From Hymenobacter yonginensis (GTDB lineage Bacteria > Bacteroidota > Bacteroidia > Cytophagales > Hymenobacteraceae), in contig NZ_CP115396.1 of assembly GCF_027625995.1 (NCBI RefSeq), forward strand, positions 2,356,001 through 2,420,000: a stretch of DNA of 64,000 nt, written 5' to 3'. Positions 35,017 through 43,052 of the stretch are shown here, piece by piece (position 1 is the first letter of the stretch; each line of letters begins with the position of its first letter). Both the position numbers and the translations under genes were made by a program. The notes under the pieces are model-generated. The model saw nothing but the letters and a program-made list of their open reading frames with translations, had not been told where the DNA came from and searched no databases.

Positions 35017-36150
35017 ATGCAAACGATGACCTCGCCCGAAGTGCAGGCCCACCCTGCCCACGACTTCCTCCCGCTCAACGGCACCGACTACCTGGAATTC
35101 TACGTCGGCAATGCCAAGCAGTCGGCCTACTACTACCAGGCTGCCTTCGGCTTCGAGCTGGTGGCCTATTCCGGCCCCGAAACCGGCGTGCGCGACCGGG
35201 CCAGCTACGTGCTGCAGCAAAACAAAATCCGCTTCGTCCTCACCACCTCCCTCCTGCCCGACTCCGATATCACGCGGCACGTGGCCCAGCACGGCGACGG
35301 CGTGAAGGTGATGGCCCTGTGGGTGGACGACGCCCGCAAATCCTTCGAAGAAACCACCAAGCGCGGCGCCAAGGTGGCGTTTGAGCCCTACACCATCGAA
35401 GACGAGCACGGCTCCGTGACGATGGCCGGCATCTATACCTACGGCGAAACCGTGCACACTTTCGTGGAGCGCAGCAACTACACCGGGCCGTTTCTGCCGG
35501 GCTTCGTGGCCAGAACCAGCGGCATTCCGCAGGGCGCGCCCGTGGGCCTGCAGGTGGTCGACCACTGCGTGGGCAACGTGGGCTGGGGCGAGATGAACCA
35601 GTGGGTGAAGTTCTACGAGGACGTAATGGGCTTCAAACTGCTCATCACCTTCGACGACGACGACATCAGCACCGAATATTCGGCCCTGATGAGCAAGGTG
35701 GTCAGCAACGGCAACGGCTTCGTGAAGTTCCCCATCAACGAGCCCGCCGAAGGCAAGAAGAAAAGCCAGATTGAAGAATATCTGGACTTCTACCATTCGC
35801 CCGGCGTGCAGCACATGGCCCTCATCACCAACGATATCCGCACGACCGTAACGGAGCTGCGCCGCCGCGGCGTGGAGTTTCTGCAGGTGCCCGCCACCTA
35901 CTACGACGACCTGCTGGACCGCGTCGGCCACATCGACGAAGACCTCGACAGCATCCGCGACCTGAACCTGCTCGTAGACCGCGACGAGGAAGGCTACCTC
36001 CTCCAGATTTTCACCAAGCCCGTGGAAGACCGTCCGACGGTGTTCTTCGAAATCATCCAGCGCAAAGGCGCCAAGAGCTTCGGCAAAGGCAACTTCAAGG
36101 CCTTGTTCGAAGCCATTGAGCGCGAGCAGGCCCTGCGCGGCAACCTGTAA
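35017..36150 (+). CDS. hppD: 4-Hydroxyphenylpyruvate dioxygenase
   Basis: The 377-residue VOC-fold enzyme converts 4-hydroxyphenylpyruvate to homogentisate in tyrosine breakdown. The Fe(II) ligands are H183 (VDHCVGN), H266 (QHMALI) and E345 (FFEIIQR). Family segments GNAKQSAYYYQAAFGF and the terminal FGKGNFKALFEAIE are present. The ATG at 35017 is chosen because earlier in-frame starts translate the 53-bp repeats. No hmgA or other homogentisate gene follows in the window. Confidence 0.95.
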   Translation: MQTMTSPEVQAHPAHDFLPLNGTDYLEFYVGNAKQSAYYYQAAFGFELVAYSGPETGVRDRASYVLQQNKIRFVLTTSLLPDSDITRHVAQHGDGVKVMALWVDDARKSFEETTKRGAKVAFEPYTIEDEHGSVTMAGIYTYGETVHTFVERSNYTGPFLPGFVARTSGIPQGAPVGLQVVDHCVGNVGWGEMNQWVKFYEDVMGFKLLITFDDDDISTEYSALMSKVVSNGNGFVKFPINEPAEGKKKSQIEEYLDFYHSPGVQHMALITNDIRTTVTELRRRGVEFLQVPATYYDDLLDRVGHIDEDLDSIRDLNLLVDRDEEGYLLQIFTKPVEDRPTVFFEIIQRKGAKSFGKGNFKALFEAIEREQALRGNL

Positions 36151-36157
36151 TACGGCC

Positions 36158-36291
36158 CGTCATGCAGAGGTGCAGCCGAAGCATCTCGCTAGTGTAGTAA
36201 TCCAGTCATGTTGGGTAGCGCGAGGAATCTTGCTGGTGTCTGGTATTGATTTACTACACTGGCGAGATTCCTCGCTGCACTCGGAATGACG
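36158..36291. repeat. Dispersed-type inverted repeat between hppD and the mutase
   Basis: Arms of about 45 nt (36158-36204 and 36247-36291) pair imperfectly; the outer ends carry CGTCATGC/GGAATGACG and the inner parts AGTGTAGTAA/TTACTACACT. It starts 8 nt after the hppD stop and ends 30 nt before the next ATG. The GAGATTCCTCGCTGCxCTCGGAATGACG word is typical of common interspersed repeats in this group (recollection, not searched). Confidence 0.8.
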
Positions 36292-36321
36292 TTCTTTTTC
36301 TTTTCTTTCCTCCTCCAGAAT

Positions 36322-38058
36322 ATGGCCCTTACCCCCGACATTCAAGCGAAAATCAATACCTGGCTCACCGGTGGCTACGACGCCGAGACGCAGACTGAAA
36401 TCCGGCAGCTGCAGGCTGACAACCAGGATGATTTTCTGTCGGATGCCTTCTACCGCAACTTGGAATTTGGCACCGGTGGCCTGCGGGGCATTATGGGGCC
36501 CGGCTCCAACCGCATGAACCGCTACACGCTGGGCATGGCGGCGCAGGGCCTGAGCAACTACCTGCTCCAGCAGTTCGCGGGCCAGGAAATCAAGGTGGCC
36601 GTGGCGCACGACTCGCGCAACAACAGCCGCGCCTTTGCCGAAATGGTGGCGGGCGTTTTCTCGGCCAACGGCATTACGGTGTACCTGTTTGAGGCACTGC
36701 GGCCCACGCCGGAGCTGTCGTTCACCATCCGGCACCTGGGCTGCCAGAGCGGCTGCGTTATCACGGCCTCGCACAACCCCAAGGAGTACAACGGCTTCAA
36801 GGTATACTGGAACGACGGCGCCCAGGTGGTGGCTCCGCACGACAAGAACATCATCCGCGAAGTGGAAGCCATTCAGGGCGTCGAGCAAGTGAAATTCCAG
36901 GCCGACACCACGCGGATTCACAGCATCGGGTCCGAGGTGGATGCCGCCTACCTGGCCAAGGTGAAGGAGTTGAGCATCAACCCGGCTGCCATCCAGCGCC
37001 AGCACGACCTGAAAATCGTGTTTACGCCGATTCATGGCACCGGCATCACGCTGGTGCCGCAGGCGCTGGCGCAGCTGGGTTTCACCAACGTATCGGTGGT
37101 AGAAGCCCAGGCCACCCCCGACGGCAACTTCCCGACGGTGCTTTCGCCCAACCCTGAGGAGCAGGTAGCCATGCAGATGGCCCTGGACCAGGCCAAAGCC
37201 CTCGATGCCGACATCGTGCTGGCCACCGACCCCGACTCAGACCGGGTGGGTATTGCGGTGAAGAATACTCGCGGCGAATGGGTGCTGGTGAACGGCAACC
37301 AGACGGCCGCCCTGCTGACCTACTACGTGCTGTCGGCGCGGCAGCAGGCCGGCAAGAAGACCGATAAGGACTTCATCGTGTACACCATCGTGACCAGCGA
37401 GGTGCTCGGCGACATTGCCCGCTCCTATGACGTGCAGAGCTACCAGACGCTCACCGGCTTCAAGTACATTGCCGGCCTGATCCGGGACCTGGAAGGCGAA
37501 GCCAACTACGTGGGCGGCGGCGAGGAAAGCTACGGCTACATGCTCGGCGACTTCGTACGCGACAAGGATGCCGTATCGGCCTGCGCCCTGCTGGCTGAAA
37601 TGGCGGCCGTGGCCAAAGACAACGGCCACTCGCTTTACGAGGAGATGACGCGCATGTACGCCCAGTATGGCCTCTACAAAGAGCACCTGATTTCGCTCAC
37701 GAAGAAAGGCCAGCGCGGCGCCGAGGAAATCCAGGAAATGATGGCCGAGCTGCGCGCTATGCCGCCCGCTACCATTGCCGGCCAGCCCGTGGTGGAGCTG
37801 CGCGACTACAAAACCGGCCTCATCCGCGACCTGCGCACTGGCCTGGAAACGCCCACCGGCCTGGAAAGCAGCAACGTGCTGCAGTTCATTCTGGAAGACG
37901 GCAGCAAGATTTCGGCGCGGCCTTCGGGCACTGAGCCCAAAATCAAGTTCTACTTCAGCGTGCGGCATCCGCTCAAGTCGCACGTCGATTTTGAGTTGGC
38001 TGAACGCCAAGCGCAGGAGAAAATTCAGGCCATCATTGAGGATATGCAGCTGAAATAA
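36322..38058 (+). CDS. Phosphoglucomutase/phosphomannomutase
   Basis: The 578-residue enzyme belongs to the alpha-D-phosphohexomutase superfamily and likely interconverts glucose 1- and 6-phosphate. The phosphoserine is S150 in TASHNPKEYNGFKVY. The metal loop ATDPDSDRVG, sugar loop GGEESYGYM and phosphate-binding RPSGTEPKIKFYF are all present. Length matches the PgcA/PGM2-like branch (about 575). Glucose versus mannose specificity cannot be read. A textbook terminator follows. Confidence 0.9.
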   Translation: MALTPDIQAKINTWLTGGYDAETQTEIRQLQADNQDDFLSDAFYRNLEFGTGGLRGIMGPGSNRMNRYTLGMAAQGLSNYLLQQFAGQEIKVAVAHDSRNNSRAFAEMVAGVFSANGITVYLFEALRPTPELSFTIRHLGCQSGCVITASHNPKEYNGFKVYWNDGAQVVAPHDKNIIREVEAIQGVEQVKFQADTTRIHSIGSEVDAAYLAKVKELSINPAAIQRQHDLKIVFTPIHGTGITLVPQALAQLGFTNVSVVEAQATPDGNFPTVLSPNPEEQVAMQMALDQAKALDADIVLATDPDSDRVGIAVKNTRGEWVLVNGNQTAALLTYYVLSARQQAGKKTDKDFIVYTIVTSEVLGDIARSYDVQSYQTLTGFKYIAGLIRDLEGEANYVGGGEESYGYMLGDFVRDKDAVSACALLAEMAAVAKDNGHSLYEEMTRMYAQYGLYKEHLISLTKKGQRGAEEIQEMMAELRAMPPATIAGQPVVELRDYKTGLIRDLRTGLETPTGLESSNVLQFILEDGSKISARPSGTEPKIKFYFSVRHPLKSHVDFELAERQAQEKIQAIIEDMQLK

Positions 38059-38092
38059 GCCTGCCCTTTCCTGCAGTTGCCTTCCGGCTGCC

Positions 38093-38124
38093 AGCCCCGA
38101 CTACTCACGTAGTCGGGGCTTTTT
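38093..38124 (+). terminator. Intrinsic terminator of the phosphohexomutase gene
   Basis: A perfect 12-bp stem AGCCCCGACTAC/GTAGTCGGGGCT with loop TCAC is followed by TTTT. Confidence 0.92.
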
Positions 38125-38523
38125 GCTGGCGGGTGGCTGGGTGGCGCGTATTTATTGTTCAGGGGACACAGGATCTGCATTGTTTTTTTGCCGACGACCC
38201 TGAAAAAGGTGAGGTGCCTTCATGGCGGAGCAGGCACCAGAAGCGGGCTGATGACTTGTGCAATAAGCGTACAGGGCAGCCTCAAAAAACCCATTTCCAG
38301 CCAATTGAGCTATTTTTGCGGCTTGCTTTTGCTTCGCTCAGACACTAGTTTTGGTTGCATCCCCAGGGAGCTTTAGCCGTGCAAGCGAGCATGGCCCCTG
38401 CAGCCGGAAGTATAGCCGCTGCCACAAGCAGCTTTTACAATTTTTGAGTGAGAAAGTGAGGCAAATAGGACGGGGCTTCCCTGTCCTGTTTCTCGCTGGC
38501 CTCCTGCTCATCTATCTCCCTTC
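38125..38523. other. Intergenic region upstream of the beta-glucan locus
   Basis: About 400 bp with no credible gene; the short ORFs have no coding character. TATTTTTG at 38311-38318 matches the -7 consensus but has no spaced TTG, so it is only a weak promoter candidate for GH5. Confidence 0.5.
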
Positions 38524-40377
38524 ATGCGTCAATTGGTTAGAGCCGGCCGCTTTCCCGTGCGGCTGCTGTACTGTTTTGTGCTGCTGCTAGCTGGCAGCGA
38601 GCCGTGGGCCACACCTGCCGCCGCTCAGCCCCTGAGTTTACTGCACACCAAAGGCCCCGCGCTGCTCGACGCCCAGAACCGGCCCGTCGTGCTGCGCGGC
38701 ATCAACGTGGGCGGCTGGCTGCTGCAGGAAAGCTACATCCTCCGCACCGACTCTTTGAACTCCCAGGGTCGCATTCAGCAGGCCATGCTGCGCACCATGC
38801 CCGAGGCCGACGTAGAGGACTTCTACCGCCGCTACCGGGCCGGCTTCATCACCAAGGCCGACATTGACTTCATTGCCCGGCAGGGCTTGAACTGCGTGCG
38901 GCTGCCACTGCACTACGACCTGTTTCTGACTGGTGCTCAGCGCCGCGCCCGCACCCGCGCCCTGCAGAACCCGCGCCACGTGGATGCCTACGTCCAGTCG
39001 CTGAGCACGTGGTACGACCAGAACCAGCTGTTCACGGACGCCCAAAATTTGGATGGTTTCCGGCTGATTGATGACGTGCTGCGCTGGTGTGCCGCCAACC
39101 GGCTCTACGTGGTGCTCGACCTGCACGCCGCCCCCGGCGGCCAGGGCGCCGACCGCAACATCAGCGACTGTCTGGTGCCGCTGGACCTGTGGAAGCGCCG
39201 CGATGCCAAGGGCCGCCTCCTCTACCAGGACCTCACGGTGCGGCTCTGGCAGCAGATTTCCCGGCGCTACCGCACCGACGCCCGCGTGGCGCTCTACGAC
39301 TTTCTCAACGAGCCCAACGGCCTGAGCACCGCCAACGGCCTGGCCGGCGACAACTCCGAGCTGAGCGAGCTGTACAGCCGCCTGATTGACGTGGTGCGCG
39401 CCCAAAATGACCAGCACGTGGTGCTGCTGGAAGGCAACGGCTACGGCAACGAGTACACCAACCTCACGCCCGACAAGCTGCGCACCCCGCACAAAGGCAA
39501 CCTCATGTACAACGCGCACCGCTACTGGTGCCCCAACGACACCACCGCTTCCGACGCCAATTCACTGCAAATCAATCTTATTCACAATCTGGTGACTTTC
39601 CGGGAGCGGTGGCAGGTGCCGGTGTGGGTGGGCGAAACCGGCGAGAACTCCAACGAGTGGTTTGCCGCCGCCGTGCAGGCACTCAACCAGCAGAACATCG
39701 GGTGGTGCCACTGGACGCTGAAGCGGGTGGATGGCCGCACCAGCCTACTGAACGTGCCCCGCTACGGCAGCCTGCTGACGCCGGCCGGACGCATGGCGCT
39801 GCTACGCAACAGCGAGTTCCGGAACTGTACCGTAAACACCGATGTGGTGGCGGCCCTCACCCGCCCCACGGCCGCCCCAGCGGCATTTGTGCCGCACGTA
39901 GTGCCCGGCACCATCCAGGCGGCCGACTACGACCTGGGCCGCCTGGGCCAGGCCTACTCCGACACCTACGCCACCCGCACCGACTTCCGCAACCACACGC
40001 CCCACAACGCCGGCGACGCCTACCGCAACGACGGCGTGGATATTGAGCCCATGCCCGACAGCACTGCCACTATCCTAGCCGTCAGCCATATGGAAGCCGG
40101 CGAGTGGCTGAGCTACACCGTAACCGTGCCCCAAACCACGGCCTGCGCCGTGCAGCTGCGGGCCCGCAACCCGACTGCTGCCGCCGCCCAACTGCTTGTC
40201 AGGGTGGATGGGCAGGTGTTGGCGGGGCAGGTGACCGTACCCGGTGGCGGCTGGCAAACGCTGCCGGTCGGCAATGTGCAGCTGGCGGCGGGCACGCACA
40301 CGATGCAGCTGTACGTGGAGCAGCCGGGTGCCGTGGTGAGCTGGCTACAATTTGTGCCGCTGGCCGGTCCTCGCTAA
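38524..40377 (+). CDS. GH5 endo-beta-glucanase with C-terminal CBM6
   Basis: The 617-residue secreted enzyme has a signal peptide ending PAAAQ (about 35). The GH5 (beta/alpha)8 domain runs from about 40 to 435: VLRGINVGGWLLQES, the N-C-V-R-L-P segment, acid/base E263 in FLNEPNG and nucleophile E371 in WVGETGEN. A CBM6-like beta-sandwich (about 465-615) begins IQAADYD and contains the GEWLSYTVTV and HTMQLYVE motifs. Its partners suggest beta-1,3- or mixed-linkage glucan as substrate; the GH5 subfamily is not determined. No T9SS domain or lipobox is present. It precedes the receptor gene by 40 nt. Confidence 0.88.
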   Translation: MRQLVRAGRFPVRLLYCFVLLLAGSEPWATPAAAQPLSLLHTKGPALLDAQNRPVVLRGINVGGWLLQESYILRTDSLNSQGRIQQAMLRTMPEADVEDFYRRYRAGFITKADIDFIARQGLNCVRLPLHYDLFLTGAQRRARTRALQNPRHVDAYVQSLSTWYDQNQLFTDAQNLDGFRLIDDVLRWCAANRLYVVLDLHAAPGGQGADRNISDCLVPLDLWKRRDAKGRLLYQDLTVRLWQQISRRYRTDARVALYDFLNEPNGLSTANGLAGDNSELSELYSRLIDVVRAQNDQHVVLLEGNGYGNEYTNLTPDKLRTPHKGNLMYNAHRYWCPNDTTASDANSLQINLIHNLVTFRERWQVPVWVGETGENSNEWFAAAVQALNQQNIGWCHWTLKRVDGRTSLLNVPRYGSLLTPAGRMALLRNSEFRNCTVNTDVVAALTRPTAAPAAFVPHVVPGTIQAADYDLGRLGQAYSDTYATRTDFRNHTPHNAGDAYRNDGVDIEPMPDSTATILAVSHMEAGEWLSYTVTVPQTTACAVQLRARNPTAAAAQLLVRVDGQVLAGQVTVPGGGWQTLPVGNVQLAAGTHTMQLYVEQPGAVVSWLQFVPLAGPR

Positions 40378-40417
40378 CCCTCCCAAGTACAGGAGTTTCT
40401 TTAACTTAGAGATTCCC

Positions 40418-42469
40418 ATGCCAACCCTGCCCTCCCTGATTTCCCGTTTCAGCCTACTAGCCGCCGCCCGCCTGCTGTGGGTGCTGGTCGTCCTGGGTGC
40501 CGCCGGCCACCAAGCCCGGGCCGAGCGCCCCCTCCCGCTGGATGCCCGCCAGCCGGAAATTTTCGTCAGCCCCCTCAACTACAGCATTCTCGAAGACCCC
40601 ACGGGCCAGCTCACGCTGCGCGATGTGCAGCAGCCCCGCTATGCCAGCCGGTTTGTGTCGGGGGCGCGGGTGGCCACCAACATGGAGCACCCCGGCTCAG
40701 CCTACTGGCTGCGCCTGACGGTGCAGGCCATCGGCCCGCAGCCCCAGCACTGGTACCTGGAGATGTTCGACTCCCACCTCAACGACATTTACTTTTTCCC
40801 CAAGGCCCCCGCTGAACAGGGCCGCATCCATACCGGGGCCGACCGTCCGTTCACGACCCGGCCTTACCGCTACAAAAACTACCTGCTGCAACTGCCAATA
40901 GCCGACAACCAGCCGCATACCTACTACCTGCGGCTGCAGTCCAATTCGCGCACCAGCTTCCTGTCGAAGATGCGCACCGAGCAGGGCATTGCCGAGCACT
41001 TCCAGCTAGAATATGGGCTGCTGGGTGCCTTCTATGGCATGCTGCTCATCATGATTATCTACAACTTCTGCCTGTTCTGCTTCACCGGCGAGCAGACCTA
41101 TCTGCGCTATGTGCTGTACGTGCTCAGCTGCAGCCTAGTGTTTCTATCGGAGGATGGGCTGGGATTTCAGTACCTGTGGCCCGGGCAGCCGTGGCTCAAT
41201 CGGGTGGTGGAAGTGGCGTCGGCGCCGCTGCTGCTGCTCACCTTCGGCTACTATGCGCGCCAGTTTCTGGACACGCCCCAGCGTCTGCCCCGCTACGACC
41301 AGTGGCTGCGGGCCGTGGTGCTGCTGAGCGTGGCGGCCCTGCTGCTCGACGGCATCTGGTGGAAAACCGGGATGGGCATGGGCCTGTATCTGCTGCCCTA
41401 CGGCATGCTGTTTTTCGCGGCGCTGCGCGTGTGGCAGCGCGGCTTCCTGCCGGCCCGCTTTGTGCTGCTGGCCCACTCGCTGGTGGCCGTCAGCGTGTTG
41501 TTTCTGATTTTGCGCAAGCTGGGTATTCATACGTTCACCAACACCTACACGGTATATAGCATGAACGCCGCCTTTGTGGTGGAAGTGGTGGTGCTGTCGT
41601 ATGCGCTGGGTGAAAAAATCCGCGCCATTCAGCACGCCACGCTCAAGGCCCAGCACCGCCTCGTGAAGCAGCTGCGCAAAAAGCATGACGTGCAGCACCG
41701 ACTGGTAGAGCAGCTGCGCCAGAACGAGGAGCTGAAAGACCAGCTGAACTCGGAGCTGGAAAACCTGGTGGCCCAGCGCACGGCCGAGCTGCAGCGCCAG
41801 GGCGAAACAATTGCCTCCCAGAACCGCGACCTGGTGCAGGCCAACGGGCTGCTGGCCTTGCAGTCGGCGGCCATTGAAAAGCTGAACACCGACCTGCAGC
41901 GCGACCTGCAGAAGGCCCAGACGGCGCGGGTGCTCTCGCAGGAAGTGGATTTCGGCGAGTTCAGTCAGATCTACCCCGACAAGGAAGCCTGCCTCACCTA
42001 CCTCGCCGACCTGAAGTGGGCCCACGGCTACCACTGCCGCAAATGCGGCCACGACAACTACTGCGAAGGCCGTGAGACGCTTTCGCGCCGCTGCACCCGC
42101 TGCCGCTACGTGGAATCGGCCACAGCCTACACGCTGCTGCAGAAATGCAAGTTTTCGATTGTGAAGGCATTTTATGCGGTGTTTTTGTTGCACACGCACA
42201 ACGGCAGCTACTCGGCGCAGGAGCTGTCCCGGGTGCTGGATCTGCGGCGCGCCACCTGCTGGAGCTTCAGCCATAAAGTGCTGGAAGCCATGCGCCGCCA
42301 GCCCACCGACCCCGCCGGCGAGGACAGCTGGACCCGCCTGCTGCTGGACGACAGCGGCACCGAGCCAGACGAGCCCGCCGAGGAAGAATTGGCAGTAGCG
42401 GGCGAGGCAGGCCCGGGTTTGGAGCACGAACCAGCCAAACCCAAAAACAAGCAAAAAAAAGTGGGCTGA
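40418..42469 (+). CDS. 7TM-DISM receptor fused to an IS1595-like zinc-ribbon/HTH domain
   Basis: The 683-residue protein has a signal peptide (1-35), a periplasmic 7TMR-DISMED2-like sensor (about 45-190), seven transmembrane helices (about 198-398), a long coiled coil (about 400-500) and a cytoplasmic domain. The last reads DKEACLTYLADLKWAHGYHC, then a four-Cys zinc ribbon C540-x2-C543-x15-C559-x2-C562, then a helical module with SAQELSRVLDLRRATCWSFSHKVLEAM. This matches the N-terminal DNA-binding half of IS1595-family transposases, without the DDE domain. No kinase, GGDEF or LytTR domain is present. The start is the ATG at 40418. It lies between GH5 and susC, so a glycan-sensing transcription regulator is inferred. 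A terminator overlaps its 3' end. Confidence 0.85.
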   Translation: MPTLPSLISRFSLLAAARLLWVLVVLGAAGHQARAERPLPLDARQPEIFVSPLNYSILEDPTGQLTLRDVQQPRYASRFVSGARVATNMEHPGSAYWLRLTVQAIGPQPQHWYLEMFDSHLNDIYFFPKAPAEQGRIHTGADRPFTTRPYRYKNYLLQLPIADNQPHTYYLRLQSNSRTSFLSKMRTEQGIAEHFQLEYGLLGAFYGMLLIMIIYNFCLFCFTGEQTYLRYVLYVLSCSLVFLSEDGLGFQYLWPGQPWLNRVVEVASAPLLLLTFGYYARQFLDTPQRLPRYDQWLRAVVLLSVAALLLDGIWWKTGMGMGLYLLPYGMLFFAALRVWQRGFLPARFVLLAHSLVAVSVLFLILRKLGIHTFTNTYTVYSMNAAFVVEVVVLSYALGEKIRAIQHATLKAQHRLVKQLRKKHDVQHRLVEQLRQNEELKDQLNSELENLVAQRTAELQRQGETIASQNRDLVQANGLLALQSAAIEKLNTDLQRDLQKAQTARVLSQEVDFGEFSQIYPDKEACLTYLADLKWAHGYHCRKCGHDNYCEGRETLSRRCTRCRYVESATAYTLLQKCKFSIVKAFYAVFLLHTHNGSYSAQELSRVLDLRRATCWSFSHKVLEAMRRQPTDPAGEDSWTRLLLDDSGTEPDEPAEEELAVAGEAGPGLEHEPAKPKNKQKKVG

Positions 42470-42495
42470 GGCCCCTTTTTTTTTGCTTGTTTTTT
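42443..42495 (+). terminator. Terminator overlapping the receptor's stop codon
   Basis: A long inverted repeat pairs AAAAACAAGCAAAAAAAA with its complement, closing on GTGGGC/GCCCC around the TGA stop (42467-42469). The coding sequence for the Lys/Gln-rich tail is the left arm. It separates the receptor gene from the SusC operon. Confidence 0.88.
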
Positions 42496-42641
42496 ACCCG
42501 TTAGCTGGGCCTGAGGGGAATATAGGATTTGGAAGGACTAACGGCGAAATGCTCCTTAAAAGTGGGTGCCGTAAGCGTACAGGGATGCGTGCGATGTAAG
42601 CGAAAATCGGCCTTCCCGCTATTCCTAGCGGGGTTTCACGC

Positions 42642-42673
42642 TTGATTTTTAAGAAAAATGGCGGATACCTTTG
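42642..42673 (+). promoter_or_regulatory. Candidate promoter of the SusCD operon
   Basis: TTG (42642-42644), 21 nt, and TACCTTTG (42666-42673) resemble TTG-N19-TAnnTTTG. Transcription from here gives a leader of about 370 nt before susC; a GCGGCCCAA triplication lies in it at 42912-42936. Confidence 0.55.
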
Positions 42674-43052
42674 ATCATCCCCCCCGCCCTTATGATCCGT
42701 TCTGCCCCCTTCCCGTGCCTGCCTCGGGTGAGTGAACACCCACTCCTTTGCCCGGCAACCCGCGCCGACAGGCGCCTGCCCGGCACCCACGCCCGCGCAT
42801 CACCTGTGCGCCGGCCTTGAGCTCTTATGCAGGGCTCCTGCCTGCTCCCTTTTTCCGGCTGAGTGCCCGGCGCACCTCCCTCTCTGCGGGTACCCGATAG
42901 CCGGCAAACCGGCGGCCCAAGCGGCCCAAGCGGCCGTGAGTTACTACTCACCCCGGAAGCCTACCACGTTTTCCTGTGCGACTTTCCGCCCTGCTCGCAG
43001 GGCATTCGGACCGTCGTTTTCAAATTCCCACACTCTTCCCCACTTCCTACAC

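Noticed and set aside
40418-42469. Insertion of an IS1595 element into a receptor gene
   Set aside because: The frame is continuous, the zinc ribbon follows an intact coiled coil, and no IS ends are visible, so this is a real fusion.
42732-43052. N-terminal extension of SusC
   Set aside because: It is Pro/Ala/Cys-rich leader translation; the signal peptide starts at 43053.
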